DNA of 64,000 bases from Chinchilla lanigera. Its lineage: Eukaryota; Chordata; Mammalia; Rodentia; Chinchillidae. Shown here in pieces: positions 22,111 to 33,148 of the stretch (position 1 is the first letter of the stretch; each line of letters starts with the position of its first letter). A program made the translations under genes and the position numbers. Location: contig NW_004955460.1 of the NCBI RefSeq assembly GCF_000276665.1, positions 2,339,450-2,403,449 of the forward strand, written 5' to 3'. The notes under the pieces were generated by a model that saw only the letters and a program-made list of their open reading frames with translations, ran no database searches and had not been told where the DNA came from.

Positions 22111-22994
22111 TTTCTACCTTCCTAAACATATGAAGAACAATTAATGCATTAAAAATGCTTGTGAGTAATAACACCCTCTGTATTCTCTGACATTATTACC
22201 CCAATAAATCATAATGTTGAATGTGTATTAATTCTTCTATGAATTTAGATATTAAGAAGTTTTGTTATAAAGATGGGCTCAAGGTTAAAAAAAAGTTTTG
22301 TGCAATTTCTGATAGTTATACAAAGAAGACCCCCATAAAGAATAAACTTAGGCACCAATAAAAGTCATTGAAAAAAACAAGCTGAAGTTAAAACTCAAAC
22401 AATTAACTCTCATCCATCTGAGGGTGTTGGAGACACAGGACAGGTGATGCAAGGACAAATCTTGCAGGACAGGTAATTGATTTATTGTAAATAATCTTTA
22501 AAGTGTAATTGTTCTGGGAAAAGTATAAAATGAAAGGAAATGAGTGAATGCGTACAACTGGAGAACAGACATATGAGGTTCTTGTTAGTCCTGTAAGATA
22601 ACTCAGTAAATGGATGAATGGAAACAACTTCTGGGTATCTACTGAAGTAAAATGTGGACCAGTGCTCAACATTTCCTTTTAAGGCAATGCTAATTATTTT
22701 CTCACTTATATATAATTATGCATCTGTACTATATTCTTAAGAATGTGCTTGTAATAATGCTATACACACATACATAGAATTATGTGTCCAGAAACACCAA
22801 TTACTTAGCTAAAGGAAATAAGTTTATGAAATTTTCAAACGAAGCAAAATTGGGAGGGAGGCTCAGAAAACAACAAAGTTAGAGTTTTAAAAACAATCTT
22901 GATAAATTAAAGGGAGAAACAAAATTGACTAATGTGACATTTAAGACATTATATAATGTCTGCTTGGACCAAAGAAGGAACAATTTTAAGTATG
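22111..22994. other. Unique non-coding sequence
   Basis: No gene or clear repeat is recognised in this AT-rich stretch. Confidence 0.4.
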
Positions 22995-23345
22995 TCTGCC
23001 ATCTTTCATTACTAAAGCAAATACCTAGGATATGCAAACTAGAAAGAAAAAAGGTTTATATTGGCTCACAGTATTAGAGGGTCTAGTCCCTGGCTCTATT
23101 GCTTTAGAGACTGGCAACGTGTATATCATGGCAGTATTGTATAGTGAAGCAAAGCTCATGGCTGGGGTGCAAGGAAAGGACGGTGGTAGGAGGATTCCAA
23201 AGGGAACACCTTCAATAACCTAAAGGCCTCTCACTAGGCTCAACCTATTAAAGTTTCTACTACCTCCCAGTAGCTCTAAGCAGGGGGCCAACCATGAGAC
23301 ATAGACCTTTGGGTAACATTTAAGATCCATACCATTGTACTGGTT
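22995..23345 (-). mobile_element. Solo LTR-like element, antisense
   Basis: It matches in reverse the LTR at 52645-53035: 'aaggtttatattggctcaca', 'ttgctttagagactggcaac', 'ataacctaaaggcctctcac', 'aggctcaacctattaaagtt' and 'cctttgggtaacatttaaga'. An LTR of the ERVL/MaLR class is likely. No internal region is attached. Confidence 0.6.
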
Positions 23346-24504
23346 TTCACAAAAATAGCTGTGGCAGGATTTTTGAAGTTATGTTCTTATTTTATATATT
23401 TCATAATGGAATTTCCAGTACCTTCTTAAGAACTTCCAAGTATGCAAAGCCTAAATATTTCAGACAGTAACTAATTTTGAACTGCCAATTGCTGAAAATC
23501 TTTCAACAAACTTTCCTAACACAGTCTAAAATGAACAAACAGATCATATTAAAAATATTTTGAATTGGCTAGGTCAGTCTTAATTCTGCTGCTTTGTCTT
23601 CCTTCATAATTTCTATGCCCAATTTCTGGCACCCATGACCATAGGGAGGGCATCTTGGCTGGCCTTAACACCTTCATCCTTCACTCCATCCACCCAAACC
23701 ATACCTAAGCAAGTTTAGTCATCTAGTCCTTCATCAGGCTCTACCTACACCAATGATTGCCTTCTCTGGCATTTTTTTCAATTAAAAAATAGCTTGTAAA
23801 TCTACCATGTTAATCTGAAAAAAAATTGCTAGTGGATCACCCCTGTATCCATCTTTGTCTTATCCTGCAATTTCTGTGTCTTAATGGGATTTCCTTTGCC
23901 CTCAGATCACACCAAATACCTACTTTAAGCAGGACCAAGGGCATTTTATCACCTTCACTTCAAGTACCACGGTGTGGCTGACACCACTTCTAGGCCATCA
24001 CACATTTCCATTTGGTCAGTGTGATCTCTGCAAACCCAGGGCAACCTGACCTTATCAGGGCAGCGCTCCTGCTTCCCAGCAGAACTAGCTTTTGTGTTAA
24101 GAGACTTTTTTTTTTTCTTTTTCCCCTGGAAAATGATCAAAATGTTTTTATTTATTTTTTAATTCTCGAAAGCATTCCATTTACATACACCATTGAGTAA
24201 TACATGAGCTAACTGGTAGCCTCAGAATTCCAGCGAAGCTTCTGCAAAAACAAAACCTGTAAATAAAATTAAGTACTAGTTAGGAGGAAGTCATGCACCT
24301 GAAGCTCTGAACACATCATGAGTGTTCTAATGAACATGTTTTGAAATGGTCAGCAGTTCCAGTTCTGTCAGGCTCTGTTGTTTGAGGATTGTCCTAGAAA
24401 TATGACCCCTGATTGAAGGAAGTGCTGCACTTTGCTCTCCAGGAGCTAGGAAAGAGCCGTGTCAACACTCATCCTGACAGGTGTATGAGTGCAATCTTCT
24501 ATAG
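23346..24504. other. Unique non-coding sequence
   Basis: No gene, RNA or clear repeat is recognised. A poly-T run near 24107-24118 is unremarkable. Confidence 0.4.
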
Positions 24505-25060
24505 TAAAAGTATGTGTGGAATGGTCCAAAACTTTGGTGAATGCTTAAATTTAAGAAGAAATGCTTGCACTATAAGACACACTGCCATTATTTCCCATCA
24601 AAATGTTCCCCGACACTTCAAACACACCTGCCCCATCACTCTTGCCACTTCTGAAGCAGCTCTGAAAGTCTTCTTTTGTGAGTGTCTGTTGTTGCACTGT
24701 CCTTGACTCCTGTGTGTTCTGAATCAATTCAAAACAGTTCTTGCCATCTCTGATACATAAAATCAATTGTGATGTGTCCTTGTCCACTTTATTCTCCAGA
24801 TCTGGCATTGTAAGACTTCTGGCTCTTCCCCAAAAGTCAAAATGACCATGAAAGCTAAATGTTTTAAATTGATCCAGAGCACAAAAAGAACTGCTTTGGA
24901 AAGTGGCAAGAATGATGGGATAAGGGTGTTCAAAGCAATGGGGAATATTCTGAGGGGGATTAATGACAATGTGTTTTTACTACAACAAATAGTCTTAAAT
25001 TTAACATTCAGTGTACTTTGCTATCACAACCCTATAGGTATGAGGTTTAAGGGGGTGTTT
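24505..25060 (+). mobile_element. Palindromic mariner derivative, copy 3 (best-preserved arms)
   Basis: The minus-strand frame in the left arm contains 'QQTLTKEDFQSCFRSGKS' and then 'GNILMGNNGSV', a mariner transposase C-terminus. The plus-strand frame in the right arm contains 'KSKMTMKAKCFKLIQS' and then 'GNILRGINDNVF', the same region in inverted orientation. The right arm has lost the segment corresponding to 'TLTKEDFQ'. Both outer ends carry the 'taaatttaa-cattcac' terminal block. The centre holds a transposase 'PLYSPDL' motif. Confidence 0.85.
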
Positions 25061-25654
25061 CTTTTGTTTTTCAAAAGTAATTGTTAATATCCTGAGATTA
25101 AGAATGCTCATCTTAAATCCTTTAATTGTTTCATCTCTTTCTACCTTTGGATAACACTTCACAGTCAACCCTGCTGACCCCAGATCCTCACGACTTCACT
25201 TGCCATCTCTTCCATTGCTTTAACATTTTCTGTGTGTGCCCTAGAACCTCTTTCCAGTGTAGGGACTGGAATGCACTAATAAACCACTGTAAGTGAATCA
25301 TATTGGCCACTTCTCATCCATACACTGGCATGGTAATTACTTTCTGCATGATGGAACAGGTGAGGTGGCCGCTGGAATCTGGCATCAGACCAGATCAATT
25401 TAACGTGGTGGGGTATTATTGGTTTCCCAAGGGGAGGTGGCAGATTCTAATTTGGGGAGTGCACTGGGAAAGCCACATTTCAGAAAAGATACTTAATAAT
25501 TCCTAACCATGGAATATAACTTACATAAAAATTTTATAATATAAAAGGGGAATAGTAGATATTTATGTGATAAAGAGGGAATATAGTTGGGTAAATTAAA
25601 CTTTGCTTTGAATTTACTCACATGGGAGACATCTTTGAAGAGAACTGACCCACC
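25061..25654. other. Unique non-coding sequence
   Basis: No gene or clear repeat is recognised. Confidence 0.4.
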
Positions 25655-25775
25655 TTATTCTTGGTGGAGTGAGCCTAGGTTCCAATGACTATGGAAATTT
25701 CCAGTATCGTCATGGGGCCTGGCCTATCATACACACTTAGTAAATGTATTTTAACGTGATAGATGGGTGGATGGG
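25655..25775 (+). mobile_element. L2 3' end-like relic
   Basis: The words 'atggggcctggcctatcata' and 'cacacttagtaaatgtattt' resemble the conserved 3' end of L2 (cagtgcctggcacatagtag type). Short and diverged. Confidence 0.4.
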
Positions 25776-26682
25776 CAGCAGTTAGTCACACCACTTGCCC
25801 TAACAACACATTGGGGTTCTGAGTCGAGACTTCTATATTCACATTGTCATGAGGAGCATCTTGGAAAAGTGCTAAACATGTATGTTCCAGAGTCATCACA
25901 CATGGCCTAAGTCAGAGTCACCAATCAGGGCCTTGGAAATAAGCATGCTTAATGGTGCCACAGGTAAATCTCATGTAGAAAAATTTACTTTAAGGTTCCT
26001 AATGCAATCATCATAATTTATAGCTGTTCCCTTTTAAAGTTAATTAACAAGCTTCCATTTTCTTAACTCTGCAGGACAATATTTTATTTCTTTAGTAAAT
26101 ACCTTTGGATGAGCTGATATCTGGATAATGGATTATATGAACAACAAAAAGCAATGCCTCCCATTGAAAACTTGCAGTGTTGTGAACATTGGCTCATATC
26201 CATAAAATAAGATGTATAGTGTGTTGCAGTGAGAGGGAGGGGTAACGTGGTGCTATGGCTAGATGGACAATAGCAAACTCGCTCTGCCTGGGTAGTGATG
26301 AGGAAGAAGAATTAGTTGTTTTCCAGAGGAGATGGTGCTACTTGGGAAACAAGACCAGAGATCAGTGGATGCAGAGTCTTGACCTGGCACCTGTGAGCAA
26401 TGGTGTCATTCAGAGATGTTGGGAGATGATCAGAGAAAGACAGAGATGAAAGACAAGTTCTTCAGGAAATGTGGGCCTTATCTTGTAGACAGTGGGATCA
26501 ACTGGACTTCTTGCTGTTGGCAAATAGGGGAATTATATGATCAATTTGTTTTGTGAAAAAAGTAGCTAGTAACAGGGTATAGGGTCATAGGGGGCAAGGA
26601 AAACTATTAGGAAAATCTGATAAGGAAATGCTCTATGCTATAGAAGACCCTGCAGACCTTAAACACCTGTGATGACTTCATG
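25776..26682. other. Mostly unique non-coding sequence
   Basis: No gene is recognised. Part of 26450-26600 may be another decayed copy of the old interspersed repeat seen at 4730 and 14250. The open frame at 26255-26449 has no recognisable motif. Confidence 0.35.
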
Positions 26683-26850
26683 CCTCTTTTTTTCAGTACT
26701 GGAAATTGAACCCAGGACCTTTGCACTGATCTTAAAAAAAACTTTTAAAAATTCTTCTTGAGACCTCATGTCTCAAATTCACTGTACTGAACAATTGGGG
26801 ATGGAACTTACAATCATCCTGACTTAGTTTTCCAACTTCTCAGCTTTGAA
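26683..26850 (-). mobile_element. Old B1-dID SINE, antisense
   Basis: Reversed ID half ('ttcagtactggaaattgaac', 'ccaggacctttgcactga') then a decayed reversed B1 half ('cttgagacctcatgtctcaa', 'acaatcatcctgacttagtt'). More diverged than the other B1-dID copies. Confidence 0.6.
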
Positions 26851-26959
26851 TGATTGTTTTGAATGATTATTTCTTCTATTTGTGATTTATAGAACAAACC
26901 CTGCATGGTACAAAACTCTCCTTAGCAAGGTATATAGAAATATTATATGTAAGTTCTCA

Positions 26960-27420
26960 GAGAAAAAAGTGGGTAAATTTTATCTATCCATTTATTCATT
27001 GGTGAATATTTGGATTATTTTTATCTTTTGTGTATTGTGAATTATGTTTCTATGAACAATCATGTACAGAAACTTGAATATCTGTTTTCAGTTTTGGGGG
27101 TTATATGACTGAAAGTATAAAGGTTGGGTCATATAGCAAGTAAATGCTTAACTTTGGAAGAAACCTTCCAAATACTTCTCACCTTTAATGAGGTAGGGTT
27201 TGAATTTCTAACCCTGTTATTTTCCTTTAAAAAAATTAACTCTCCTAGTAAGTGTGAAATGGTATCTGTATACATTCAATTTTTATTATCTCAATGTTTG
27301 CTTTATATATTTTGATATTCGATAGTTTGGTGTTCATATGCTTATAATTTCCATATCTTCCTAATGTATTAATACTTTTGTCAATAAATAATGACTTTGT
27401 AAATCTCTTAAAACTATCCC
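26960..27420 (-). mobile_element. Old L1 3' part, antisense
   Basis: The plus strand shows 'tatccatttattcattggtg', 'tttctatgaacaatcatgta', 'gttgggtcatatagcaagta' and 'agtgtgaaatggtatctgta', which are old L1 words in reverse order. Highly diverged. Confidence 0.5.
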
Positions 27421-27659
27421 CGACAAAATGCTGTGTAGTTTTGGCACCAGGTAAGAACTGAAATAAAAAATGAAACAAATTTATAAGGCCAATGAAGTTT
27501 TCAGGCTATCAATTTCACTTCTGTATTTCCACGTTCTACTGAACCTATTGGGGCGAAAAGTCACCCATATATACCTTTATGCAATGTATACTAGCATGGC
27601 AACACAGCCTAAATACATGACGTCCGATGTGCATGCCCTTAGGAAAAAGTGGATTTTGA
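27421..27659 (+). mobile_element. Left part of old L1M 3' UTR that received a younger L1
   Basis: The last part, 'aggaaaaagtggattttga' (27641-27659), joins with 29705 onwards to restore an old L1M 3' UTR order. This is the left side of the target. The sequence left of about 27600 is not securely assigned. Confidence 0.5.
27643..27659 (+). repeat. Target-site duplication, left copy (17 bp)
   Basis: GAAAAAGTGGATTTTGA, identical to 29688-29704. It brackets the twin-primed L1. Confidence 0.92.
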
Positions 27660-28317
27660 TTTCTCTTTGTTTTTTGTCCACCACCTCATCCCCTCCCTTC
27701 AACCCCTCTTCCTCTCCTTATTTGCAAAGCTTTGTTACCATTTTGTCCTTCTTTTATCATTTTTTTTCTTCTTCCTTCCTTTCCCTATCCCACCTCCCTA
27801 GTTCCCCTTTCTTTTGAACCATTTCTTCCTACTTCACAATCCCTATTATACTTTGGTCCTTATTTGCACTTAAGGAGTCTCACACCGTAGAAGAGATGCA
27901 ATAGTTACAGGTGTGACAAATTTATTTCATTTAAGAATGGTCTCTGGGTGCATCTATTTACCCAGAAATGTCTCAAGCTTATTCTTCTTTATGGGTGAGT
28001 ACCACCCCATTGTATTAAAAAAAAAAACAACACATCTTTTTTATCTATTCCTCAGTTGACAGGCATTTAGGTTGTTTCCAGGATTTAACTATTACAAACT
28101 CCGCTGCTGTAAACATGGGTGTGCATATATCTCTGTGGTGTAATAATTTAATTCTTCTGGGAAGATACCCAGGAGGAGAATAGCTGGGTCAAATGGGACT
28201 TCTAATCTTAGTTTTTTTAAAGAATCTCCACAGTGATTTACACAATGGCTGCACCGTCTACAATGCCACCAACAATGGAGAAGAGTTCCTTTTCCCCCTG
28301 AAGACCTACAGCATGTG

Positions 28318-28334
28318 TTACTGGTTGAATTCTT
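28318..28334 (+). repeat. ID target-site duplication, left copy (17 bp)
   Basis: TTACTGGTTGAATTCTT, identical to 28444-28460. Confidence 0.95.
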
Positions 28335-28443
28335 TTTTTGTTGTTTTTGTTTTTTTGTTTTTTCTTCCGGTACCAGGAATCGAACTCACGACCTTGCGCT
28401 TGCCAGGCAAGCACTTTTGCCGCTGAACTAAATCCCCAGCCCC
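28335..28443 (-). mobile_element. Young ID SINE inside the L1
   Basis: Reversed ID: T-rich tail, 'ccggtaccaggaatcgaact', 'cacgaccttgcgcttgccag' and 'gctgaactaaatccccagcc'. Perfect 17 bp target duplications lie on both sides. Removing it restores continuous antisense L1 sequence. Confidence 0.95.
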
Positions 28444-29704
28444 TTACTGGTTGAATTCTTGATAATAACTCTTGCTGGAGTAAGACGGAATGTCGGTGTT
28501 GTTTTAGTTTGCATCCCTCAAATTAACAGTGATATTGAACATTTTTTCATATATTTATTTGTCATTTGTATTTCTTTCCTCTGAGAAGTGAGTATTAATC
28601 TCAAATGCCCATTTTTGAATTGGGTCTTTAATTTTAAGGGGGTCTGATTGTTTTAGAGACTTTTATATATTTTAGATATTAGCTCTTTTGAGGAATAGAT
28701 GGCAAAATTTTTTCTACACTGTGGGTTGTATATTCACTCTGTTGGTGATTTCTTTTTCTGTTCAAATGCATTTTAATAGGATGAGATACCAGTTGTTGAT
28801 TCATTGTAGTATTTCCCATAAGATTGGAGTTTTGTTCATGAAATCTTTGCCTACACCTATGTCTTCAAGAGTTCTACCTATTCTCTCTTCCAGTAGATTT
28901 AGAGTTTCTGTTTTAATGTTTAGAGTTTTGATCCATCTCAATTTTCATTTGGTGTGTGTTGGGAGACATGTATCTAGTTTTAGTCTTTGGCATGTGGTAA
29001 GCCAGATTTTCCAGCACAATTTATTAAGGATGTTATCTTTCTTCCAGTGAACATGTTTAGCACTGTTGTCAAAGATAAGGTGGCTAAGTGTGTTTGTAGT
29101 TGTTTCTGGATTTTATAATCTGTTCTATTGATCCTTAGGTCTGCTTTTTCCACCAATATCATGCTGTTTTTTATCACAGAAGCTTTGTAGTATAATTTTA
29201 AGTCAGAAATTGTGATGCCCCTTCCTTGCCTTTGTTACTTAGGACTGTTTTTGCTATTCTAGGTCTCTTCTAGTTCCAAATGAATTTTTTTCTAGTTCTA
29301 TGAGGTATGATAATATAGAAGACCCCCCAAATGCCACCAAAAACTTATGCATTTAATAACCAAACTCAGTAGGTCTATTGGATAAAAGTCAACACTTAAA
29401 AATCAATAACATTCCTGTACACAAACAAGAAAAACACTGAGAGAAGAATTAAGGTAACAATGCCTTTCACAATAGGATTGAAAAAAATGAAATACTAAGA
29501 ATCAGGTGCCGTCTAACAAAGGAAGTAAAATATCTATACATTAAGAATTATAGTATTTAGCAAAAGTAGATCTAAGAGGTTTTCAGAAAATGGAAAGATA
29601 TCCCTTGCTCATGGGTAGGAAGAATCAACATAGCGAAAATAGCCATATTCCCAAAACTGTTATACAGATTTAATGCAATCCCAATCAGAAAAAGTGGATT
29701 TTGA

Positions 29705-29890
29705 ATGCTTTTTGCAAACAATGTGTCAGTGTGGGTTCCCTTATAACAAATGTGCCACCCTGGAGGTGGTGTTTATAATGGAGGAAGTGGTGCATAAGTG
29801 AGGCAGGGACTAGACAGGAACTCTGCACCTACTTCATTTTACTGTGAACCTAAAACTGCTCTAAAAATAGAGTCCACTAAAAAGAAAAAA
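29705..29890 (+). mobile_element. Right part of old L1M 3' UTR
   Basis: The words 'caatgtgtcagtgtgggttc', 'acaaatgtgccaccctggag' and 'gtgaacctaaaactgctcta' are a sense L1M 3' UTR, parallel to 8460-8680. The sequence at 29890-30040 may be further L1M 3' sequence. Confidence 0.75.
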
Positions 29891-30319
29891 ACATCCAGTT
29901 GCAAGAGATTATAAAATATGACTCTACATTAAAAAAATATATATCTCAAAACTCAGCAAAGTGTACATATGCTTTAAGATTTATGAATTTTACTATCTGT
30001 AATGTATACTTCAGTAAAGAAAAAAAGGAATACACAAATAAAAGGAATCTATAACATATGTTACTGGAAATAATTTCCAATTTCTAGTCGCTATAATACT
30101 GTGTGCAAGTCTGTAAGGGAAGCAACACACGCTGTACCCTTCAATTTCAATAAACTGACATGTTGAGAGCAGGGTTCCTCTAACATATAGTGTGACTCAT
30201 TCTACTTTCACAAAAAGTGGTAATTATCTTAGTTTAAGCAAGTATGGATATGAGGAGCTACTGGGTTTTTAAATGCTTCCTCAATAATGCTCTGACTTCA
30301 TTAATTAAGGCCAGAATTC

Positions 30320-30860
30320 ATGCAATAACCCACAAGGGATGCTCAAACTATATGGTAAAAATTTGATTTAATTTATTACAGTGAAAGACACATTGCCATG
30401 AATCCCCCTTAAAATACTTCCCAACCTTTAAATACACTTGCTAAAGCATTTTCACTACTTTCTAAAGCAATTCTGGAAGTCCTCTTTAATGTCTTTACAA
30501 TATGTGATCAAAAATATGACAAATACTGCTGCCCGGTGCCATCCAAAGGAAAAGCAAGCTTGTAAAGCCACAGTGGTGTGTCCTCATCCACCTTATGCAC
30601 CAATCTGGCATTTTGTGACTTCTGGCTCTTCCCCAAAGTCAATGTGACCATGAAAGGTAAACGCTTTGAATGGTGACAGCCACAACAGCAAATCTAAAGA
30701 CATTCAGGAAGAAAGACTTCTAGAACAGTTTCAGAAAGTAGCAAAAACAACGGGATAAGCACGTTCGAAGGGAGAGGGAGTATACAGAGTACACTGAGGG
30801 GGATTCAGGGCAGTGTATCTTTTACTGTAATACATTTTTCAAAATGTATACACTCACCAT
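30320..30860 (+). mobile_element. Palindromic mariner derivative, copy 4
   Basis: The plus strand of the right arm contains the transposase motif 'CPHPPYAPIWHF', then a frame-shifted 'KSMTMKGKRFE'-like block and 'cttctagaacagtttcagaaag'. The left arm (30330-30500), reversed, contains 'gaggacttccagaattgctttagaaag' in two overlapping words and 'EYF-GDS'. Both arms therefore derive from the same transposase end. Confidence 0.8.
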
Positions 30861-32139
30861 AGTTTTCTATCACCTCACACACATTCCTCTTTCTTGAGAA
30901 AAATGGTGCAACTAAATAAACATACACTAAACCATGTTTAAATAGAAGCTTGCTTACTTTACAATAGTATCATTTAGGTAGACTTTCTTTGCACTCCACA
31001 GACAGAGGCACAAAGTGGGACAGTTTACTATAAACTTGGCCATTTTAGTCCAGGAGGAAAAGAACCTTTAATAATTTAAATAAATTAAATTTAATTTCAA
31101 TAATTTAAAGCAGTAAAAAAGGCTAATTAATTTAAAGATACTTTAAGTAATAATTTAAAGAATTTAAGGAAATAAAACCTTGAAACTACATTCATGAATT
31201 GAATATTAAATCGTGTTGTTCTTGGATCATTGGGTCCCTGTGGTCTCCTTGAAGATATGGGCTCCATGGGAAGACACACATACATGAACACACAGGGCTG
31301 TGTGTGTGTGATTGCTCCTTCTATAAATGTCACACATCATTACTGTCTCTAGCTCTGTCTATCTGTATGTACCTAGCACTGCATGTATAGCTTTCCCTGC
31401 CTTAGCAGTCTCTGTGTGGGATGACTGGCATTTTCTCTGTGCAAGTCAACAAAAGATCTCTGTTTCTCAAACAAGAAGGGCCCTCTGTCCTCCAGAGAAG
31501 GCACTTGGAGAGCTTGCAGGACCAACACTTGACCTTCACTCTTCCAAGGTGAATGGCAGTGTGCACCGCATCACCTAGCCCTTTGACACTCTTGCTGTTT
31601 ACACTCAATCAGTGCCAGTCATGATAATGAGTCGCCTAGAGGAGAGCAGAGGACCACTGTGTCCACGCTGATCCTCCCCTCCATCCTCCCAGACTAAATA
31701 AGCCAGGTGGTGGGGGAGCCAGCTGTCTCCACCAGAAGCTCTACTGACCTGTTCAGTCTCTGTTTTCTGCCATGACCCCAAGAGATCATGATATCCGGTG
31801 ATTCCACAAAGCTCTTGGACATCTGCTCCTTGGCAGGGAAGGTTTTACAGGCATGGTCTGCGTCACCAGGGCATAGACTCAACAAAGGTCCCACTGATAA
31901 CCTTGGCTTGCGCTATTCAATCTAGGGTACTGAGATACCAGCAGATATCCCATGGGAAACAATAGCAGTTGGACAGAAATTACAGATTCCAAGTCTTTTC
32001 AAGTATACACTCATCCTCATACACACAAACCCTGAAGCTCTGAAAGGTCTGACTTTCAGCCTAAAATGCAGAGGAGTTCAAGCTGCTTTGAAGCCATTCT
32101 GCTAATTTAAAAGGACTGGTAATGTCCACTGGTTTTAGT
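30861..32139. other. Unique non-coding sequence
   Basis: No gene or clear repeat. About 31075-31170 is rich in 'aatttaaa' words. The open frames at 31327-31608 overlap on both strands and show no motif. Confidence 0.4.
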
Positions 32140-32562
32140 AAAGGTGACAAGCACTGGGTCCTCCTGCACATGGATGCTGGGAATATAATTTGGAGCACCC
32201 TATTTAAGTAGCAGTTTGACAACACTACAGAATTTTTAATGTGCCTATGTTTTGACCCAACAATTTAACCATCAGAAATCTACTGTCTAGAATTCTTATG
32301 CATGTACCTAAAATATGTGGATTTTTTTTTGCCATTTTTGTAAGAAACAACTGGATATCCATTAACAAACGGCTTCTAAAATAATGGAAGAATATCATTT
32401 GACACTTTATACTACCAGTATGCACTGATAAAAAGTTGTTAAGATACCCTACACATTTTTTTTATAAAAAGATCACAAAACAATATATACCTAAAGTATG
32501 ATTCCATTCTATAACAAACAAACTAGCAAACAAAAATCAGTGAATAAGATGTGACACATACA

Positions 32563-32665
32563 GGACTGGGGACTTAGCTCAGTGGTAGAGTACTTGCACA
32601 GAATATAGGAGACACGGGGTTCAAGCCCCAGTCCTGCATAAACAAAAACTAAACACAAGCAAATA
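32563..32665 (+). mobile_element. Older ID-type SINE
   Basis: It starts 'ggactggggacttagctcag' and contains 'tggtagagtacttgcacaga' and 'ggggttcaagccccagtcct', then an A-rich tail. The B box is well kept, but the anticodon-side sequence differs from the young IDs, so it belongs to an older or different ID subfamily. Confidence 0.85.
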
Positions 32666-32806
32666 AATCATACTACAGTACAACCAGAAAGTCACAGATA
32701 CGTACTACCTAGAAGGACGTATTAAACCTGTTTTGAGAAGTCACCTATGGTAAATAAGTTGGACTCAGGAAATGTGAAGGGAATTTTCAACTTTTGTATA
32801 GTACTT

Positions 32807-32849
32807 ATTATAAATATTTGAATATTATGAATATTCAAATATTTATAAT
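32807..32849. other. Perfect AT-rich hairpin (20 bp arms, 3 nt loop)
   Basis: ATTATAAATATTTGAATATT (32807-32826) is followed by ATG and then its exact reverse complement (32830-32849). It lies near the end of an old L1M relic. Confidence 0.95.
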
Positions 32850-33035
32850 TAATTCAAATTTTTTTCATGAACTGATCATTAATATACTATTCCCCAATCC
32901 TTAATATACTGAAAAACATGGAAGAATTGCAGTGGAGGCTGGATTTGAGGTGGCCCTTGAAAAATGCAACAGAGTATCTTAGCTGACAGAAACTTCCACT
33001 CTGGGCTGGGGGACTAGGAAGTGTATTTGTATCTG

Positions 33036-33133
33036 GTTTCTTTTTTTTTTTTTTCCCTGGTACCGGGAATTGAACTCACGACCTTGCGCTTGCCAGGCAG
33101 GCGCTGTGCCGCTGAGCTAAATCCCCAGCCCCT
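33036..33133 (-). mobile_element. Young ID SINE
   Basis: Reversed ID with poly-T, 'ctggtaccgggaattgaact', 'cacgaccttgcgcttgccag' and 'gctgagctaaatccccagcc'. Perfect 15 bp target duplications GTGTATTTGTATCTG lie at 33021-33035 and 33134-33148. Confidence 0.95.
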
Positions 33134-33148
33134 GTGTATTTGTATCTG

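Larger units (their letters stand above)
27660..29687 (-). mobile_element. L1 retrotransposon, 5'-truncated and 5'-inverted (twin-primed)
   Basis: From 29304 down to 27660 the minus strand carries L1 ORF2 3' sequence and a purine-rich 3' UTR. From about 29305 to 29687 the plus strand carries an adjacent upstream part of ORF2, starting just after the reverse-transcriptase YADD region and containing 'ctcatgggtaggaagaatca'. This sense/antisense switch is the 5' inversion left by twin priming. A perfect 17 bp duplication flanks the whole. Stops interrupt all frames. An ID SINE sits inside at 28335-28443. Confidence 0.92.
32140..32870 (+). mobile_element. Old L1M 3' part, interrupted by an ID
   Basis: Sense L1M words: 'tagcagtttgacaacactac', 'ttgacccaacaatttaacca', 'aacaactggatatccattaa' and 'aaagtatgattccattctat', continuing after the ID with 'cagatacgtactacctagaa' and 'aattttcaacttttgtatag'. 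The reading frame is gone. Confidence 0.65.

Noticed and set aside
28688..29050. 120-codon plus-strand open frame
   Set aside because: It is the antisense strand of L1 ORF2.
32563..32640. tRNA-like sequence with A and B boxes
   Set aside because: It is an ID-type SINE with an A-rich tail, not a functional tRNA gene. The same applies to the other ID copies.
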